A stretch of DNA of 64,000 bases from Phoronis australis (Eukaryota > Phoronida > Phoronidae), in contig NMRA01000269.1 in assembly GCA_002633005.1 (NCBI GenBank), positions 77,070 through 141,069 on the forward strand, given 5' to 3'. How positions within the stretch are numbered: position 1 is the first letter of the stretch; the number at the start of each line of letters is the position of its first letter. The notes under the pieces were generated by a model, which made no database searches, was not told the origin of the DNA, and was given only the letters and a program-made list of their open reading frames with translations. Of the stretch, positions 56,401 to 62,400 are shown in pieces. The position numbers were made by a program, and so were the translations under genes.

Positions 56401-59400
56401 GGGAACACTGGTAACTTTTGCCAGAAACATGCCTCGAATGTGACACTGTCCATGGGGTGTTTACTAAGATTGTGTAATGCTGAATTGGTTGCTGGTTCCC
56501 GTTTGGTTATTATCCAGCTTGCACTGAGAACAACCTTGGTCTGACTAGGTCATGGGTGAATTAAACACATCATTAAATCCAAACTCTAGACTCGTGACTT
56601 CATAAGAGTGGGTGAAACATTTTATACTTTGACTATTTTCACTCAGTTATGAATTTTAGTCAAACTTTATTCATGGCAGAAGCTAAGTTCAAAACGTCTT
56701 GAGATATCTCAACTTTTTTTTAATTTCTAGCTTCCAACTCTCTCGCTAAGTGTAACATCGTACAGGAGAGGGAAGGGTATTATCGAGTCACTTATACACC
56801 TGTCGAATGTGGCGTCTACGATGTACAGATAAAGTGGAATGACAGAGAAATCAATGGTAAACCTTAGCTGCAAAGCAATAATCTTCAAAAAAATTGTGCT
56901 TCTTGCGTTCTTGTTGATGCCTGTATAAAATACTGAAACTAAAGCGAAATTGTATGCAGTACAGGTCGTAAGTAATCAGACAAAATACCGTTTTTCAATC
57001 ATGGCCCAAAGTTTGTTAACAGCAAAAATGACTGGTAATTACAGAATGGCTTAGCTACCTTTCTGACTTAATTCATTATGGACGCTTTCTCTAACAATGA
57101 AGTAAGCTTCCGCCCAGTTGTCATGACTGCAAATTGCGAGTCATTTTGTCTGAATACTTTTCGCTTGTAGTGTACATCAGTCTTGATAAATTGAGAGAAT
57201 CAAAATTCCTGTTTTGAACACTTCCTGCCCTTGGTGGATATCATCAGTTATAAAAAAATTTGGAAATGAATTTGATATCGTGTAATAAGTAGACTACGTT
57301 TTTGCTCTGGGTCAGTGAGTTGAGAACACTGTAAAAATAGTCTTTTTTGAGACCGCATGTCTGTGGTTTTGATCCATTTGAGAACATTAATATTAATTAA
57401 GGGGATTGTCAGGTATGGAAATGTTGTTATAAGAAAAAAATCTAGTCCTTCAAAACATAGCCTGTTTATGACAAAAATTGAATGTAATGTCCTAAATTGG
57501 AGAATTCTATTACCAATCATTTGTGGTATAACCTTCACTGTTTCCCAGGAAGTCCTTTCCATCCGCAAGTCATTGACACTCGTCGCGTTGCGGTGGTGGG
57601 CGGCTGGCATAGCGTGATGGACACTGAGAACAGAGTTCACCTAGTGCATAACGAAACTAAGAGGATCGTGATGGACACGACTACTGCTGGACCGGGCAGT
57701 CTGGAGGTCACGGCTACTGGACCTGATGGGCGTCAGATACCGGTCAACATCCATCAGCAGAATGATGGCAAAACGGTGATCACTTTCACACCTGTACAGA
57801 CAGGTAAAGTCACGTTTTTACAATTTGGTTTTTCATCGGTGCAACGTGGAGCATCGTTTTCGTTGTTGTACAACGGTACTGTTCCCAGTGTCTGCACTGA
57901 GAGTTGTAGTTGTTCGAGGCCCCAACACTGTTTTAGCCAATGCGTTGATATTAAGCAGAGCATTTATTCATGCAATTGTGCAGTTCCAGTTATTTGAATG
58001 AGGGTTAGCCGTCCTAACTACGCTTCATGATAAAATGGCAATAGACCTAAAGGAACACAACTCTGCTGTATAATCCTCACCAGCCCTCAAATCCTTAGGA
58101 CAAGTTTGAAAGTTACTAGCAAAGTTAGGGTGAGGGACTTGGGATTGGCCTGGCAGTTAGCGTGACGGACATGGCAGTTATTGTGGCAGACCTGACAGTT
58201 GGCGTGACACACCTCCCAGTTAGCGTGACATTTCTAGCAATTAGCATGACATATGTGGCAGTTACCGTGACGTACCTGGCAGTTTGTGTGATGGACCTGT
58301 CAGTTGACGTGACTGACCTGGCAGTTGGCATGACGGACTTAGCAGTTAGCGTGACGGACATGGAGGTCACATTAAGTTAGGGTAAAGTCTGACATGCAGT
58401 CTGATCACAGGGCACGCTTTTTGCCAAATTAAGAACTTCTTGGAGCTGAATACTGAAGGTGCTAATATTCAATACCAGGCTGGTGGCAAAATAAATTCTG
58501 TGAAGTAGCCAAAACAGCTTTTTAGTATCCTTTTTAATTTCAATTTCGACTGGTAGTCTCAGTAGTTATAACTCTACCTTTTTAATTAGATCGTGTACCA
58601 ATATTTCATTGCTTAATATTTTGTTGCTTCTGAGGATAAGTTTGGATGTTTTCATGTAGTGCGAGTGGAGCTAATCCTAGTTGTCTCTAGGCATTAAAGT
58701 TTATTTTTCTCCTCCCAGGTGAGCACCGGCTCAGTGTGTTGTGGTGTAAACGTCACATTCCTGGCTCTCCATTCCTATGTTATTGCCATGCTGTCAAACC
58801 AGCTGTTGATCACACTAAGGTCATTCTCACTGGCAAAGGATTGGTGGAGGCTAAGGTCAATGAAGAGGCAGAGTTCACCATCGACGGGTCACAGGCAGGA
58901 GAAGGTGAGGAATTTTACGTTGATTTATACAGTTTGTAGACTACTTGCAAGTTTCCAAACTTTGCAGAAAAGTGGGACAAAATCAACATTTTGTTGCTGT
59001 ACCTCACATAAAGTCTATAGCCCTGCACAAGGAGAATGAACAATACTCAATATGCCAGCTTTGAAATACCAAGTTAGCACCACGACTGCAAGAGAAGTAG
59101 GACATAAATCCAACGTGCTTCATATCTCACACAAACTGTATTTTGTTTGTGATTGAGTGATAGTGTTTGAAAAGCATATCACTTTCCAGTTGAGTGTTAT
59201 AAACAATCTACAGAAATCACATTTACTGTACTCATATGCAGAGGTTAATTCTGTGAACAGCAACCATTACTTCTGAATCAATGTGTTTTATGTATTTCAT
59301 TGTGTTGTTGTTACTTTTTTATGTTATTCAAAACAATGTCATATCAATGGGTGTTGTAAATGAGTGGACGATGATCTCTAATGGTGACCTCTAGTCCCTG

Positions 59401-62400
59401 AATTCTTACTATATCTAACCAAAATTATCACCTGTCAATCATAAAACAGCCCTTGAAATTTTATCATCCTACATCAATTCTGTTGAGAGTTCGTAGTTCT
59501 TGCAATTACAGTTGCTTTTTCCGATTGTTTTCAGGTACTCCATTTGTTGTGATTAATGGTGTGAAGAAAGACATTCCAGTGTTCACCGATGTTCTTGGTG
59601 GAGACCGATACAGGGTGCGATACACACCGGAAATCCCAGGTAAGTTGGCGTCTTTATGTCATCTCCAGGATAAAGTAAGCTGATACCATCATGTTCTCAC
59701 TAGACAGCTTTCCCTATAGTGATTTCCAGTAAAAGTTAACATAAGATGTCGCTAACTTTGACAGTTCTAGATTTGGTCCTTCAAGCAGCTTTACGATGAC
59801 GGCTTACTTTGATGACACCGATTATCAACTATGACCTGACGAATGTGAAGTCACGGGTGTTATTACTGCCTGTTTGTTTCGAGACTTAGGCTTAACATTT
59901 AATTAAAATGAACAGTATCAATGTTGCTATCTGAGAAATGGATTTGATTAAATTCACGAATTAAGCTGATCATCATGCCAAACTCTGAAGATGATGAAGG
60001 ATTATCTCTTCTCTGAGGCGCTTTCGTGAACTAGCTGCCAGGCATACATCCGGAGTCCGCGGCTGTTTCTCCTAAAGCCCTTGAAGGATCACTGTAAAAT
60101 TTAATAGTTGTATTCCTATGAATGCGGCCATAGGTAACAATGACTTTCAAATGGATCTGACCACAGCTGAGCCCCCTATAGACAATTTTCTTTAACATTT
60201 GCCTGTGTATTTTTGAATTGTTCCTCGACCGATTCTTAAGGCAATGATTGGACACTAACCCATTTTCATAAGGATCCAACCCATTCTGCACCACCTAGTG
60301 ACCATGTTTTATGTTTAGTCAATGACAAATACCTGCCATTACATTAACCCAGTGTTCATTTATTCCGTTCCACATCAGGAGCCTACCTTCTACACATCCA
60401 GTGGTCGGACAGAGCAGTCAAAGATTCACCATTTAAGATCAATGTCATAGCAATGAGTGACGCTTCTAAAGTCTTGTGCTCAGGAGATGGCTTGAAAATG
60501 GGCATCTATGGCTCTGAGATAACATCTATGATAGACACAAGGCGTGCTGGCCCAGGTAAAGTCAACACTTAAAAGTAATTGTCATAATCAGATAGGCAAC
60601 TGTCATTCAAATGCTGCAAAGAGTATTTGGAGTATTACTACAGTTTAGCCATGCATTTTGTGAAATGTAGATTAACCAATAGGGCTGTCCCAGATTACAC
60701 GGCAATAGAATTCTCCTTTGTCCTGGATATAAGAAAGAACATTAGCTGGTTTTGGAAATCAGGCACCCGTGTCTCTCCATGAAGTCAGAAAGCTGGAGAA
60801 TTTCAGATGGTCCAGTTTATCAAACCGTTTCATGTCGCAGTAATGCAGCCCACAGCACAGCAGTAATACTTTGTTGGCATTGGAAGGACAAATAGAGTAA
60901 TGCAACAAAGAAAAACTTGTAAAGAATCAGACATAGAATCAGACAACAAATAACATGACTGTGGAACTCAAGCAGCACAAAAACGAGGCAGCAAATGTGT
61001 CTGACTGATGATTAGGGCATTATGGGTAAATACAGCAAGATTTGAGTGTCGCTGTGTAATCAGGGACGACTCTTTCATTTTTGTATTTCATTGCCAACAA
61101 TATTCAAAGTAAAATCTTTTATGTTCTTGTAATGATGACTGACAGTGATGGGACAAATTGTGTTTGTGTCAATGTCAAGTCATAGTGTCAATGACTGCAT
61201 CAAAGCATAGAGTATACACGAAAAATACTCTGTTCGTCATGATAAATAATGACCTACCGTGACTTTTTTGTCACTGACATTGAAAGGGGTTCTGTTTTCA
61301 TTGAGTCATCTTGTGGGGGGAATTATGCCCGGGAGCATTCACTATGATGGGGAATTAGGGCTCATTTTGTCTGAATATTGTTGGTGTGCACTGTCTGCAT
61401 GCACATCTGTGACTATTCCAGAATGGAAAAGGTTCGTAACTGTTGTGTAAAATGTAATGCCGAATAAGGACTTTTGCAATGTAGGTCAGTGTCCGGTTGC
61501 ATGGAACACTCCCAAATAGTGACTGTGACTCAACTAAATTGTGTATTTGTGTCATTGTTTGAAGACACATACGTACAGTCCATAAATTACATATGATTTT
61601 GATATAAGATAGAGAAACAGGAGATGCTTGAGGCATTTGTTGCATTGTGGGTATAAACCTTAGAATGAGAGTGTTGCCGTCATATTTCGGGATGAGCATG
61701 TAATGTTCACGTGTATGCAGGGTGATCCATTGTACCCATTTTTTTGTGCACAGGCGAACTGACAGCACAGTGTACAGGTCCCTCAAAGGTGGCTTATTGC
61801 GAGTTGTATGACCACAGAGATGGCACATTCAGTCTCAAGGTGAAGGCTCAGGAACCTGGAAAGCATCTCCTTCACATACGATATGGTGGCGAAAACGTGC
61901 CAGGTACAGCTCAGTGTAGTTTGTCCGTTTTATGATGCAATACCAACCAACCAAAGGAAGATTAGTGTTCATCCCATTAATACAATTAAACTGGCATGCC
62001 TGCCCCGTTTTTTTTTTGTTTCAAAAGGAGGGGGCCTCGGGGCCCACCCAAATTCACCAATTGAGCAGTTCAGCTCAACATGACTTTAAACTTTTAAGCA
62101 TGATATACGTTTTTCATATTTCACATGTAATGCCCTGCTTGAGAAAACACCGTACTTGTTAGAGTACATAAATTGTTGAAGTATATTTTCCCAATTTGGC
62201 ACAAACTTCTGAAGTCATTATACCCTTATAATGGTTTCTAGGTAGCCCATTCGTTCTCAAGGTGGCAGCTCCACCTGATGCTAGGATGGTGAGAGTGAAA
62301 GGACCAGGTGTAGAGCATGGCATCTTAGCTACATTCCAGAGCAGGTTCCTGGTGGAAACAAAAGGTGCAGGAGCTGGTCAACTGACTGTGAGGATTCGGG

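Noticed and set aside
57248-57640. 130-codon minus-strand open frame
   Set aside because: Shadow of filamin exon E39 and its upstream intron.
61355-61828. 157-codon minus-strand open frame
   Set aside because: Runs antisense across the start of filamin exon E43 and a MITE remnant; no recognisable motif.
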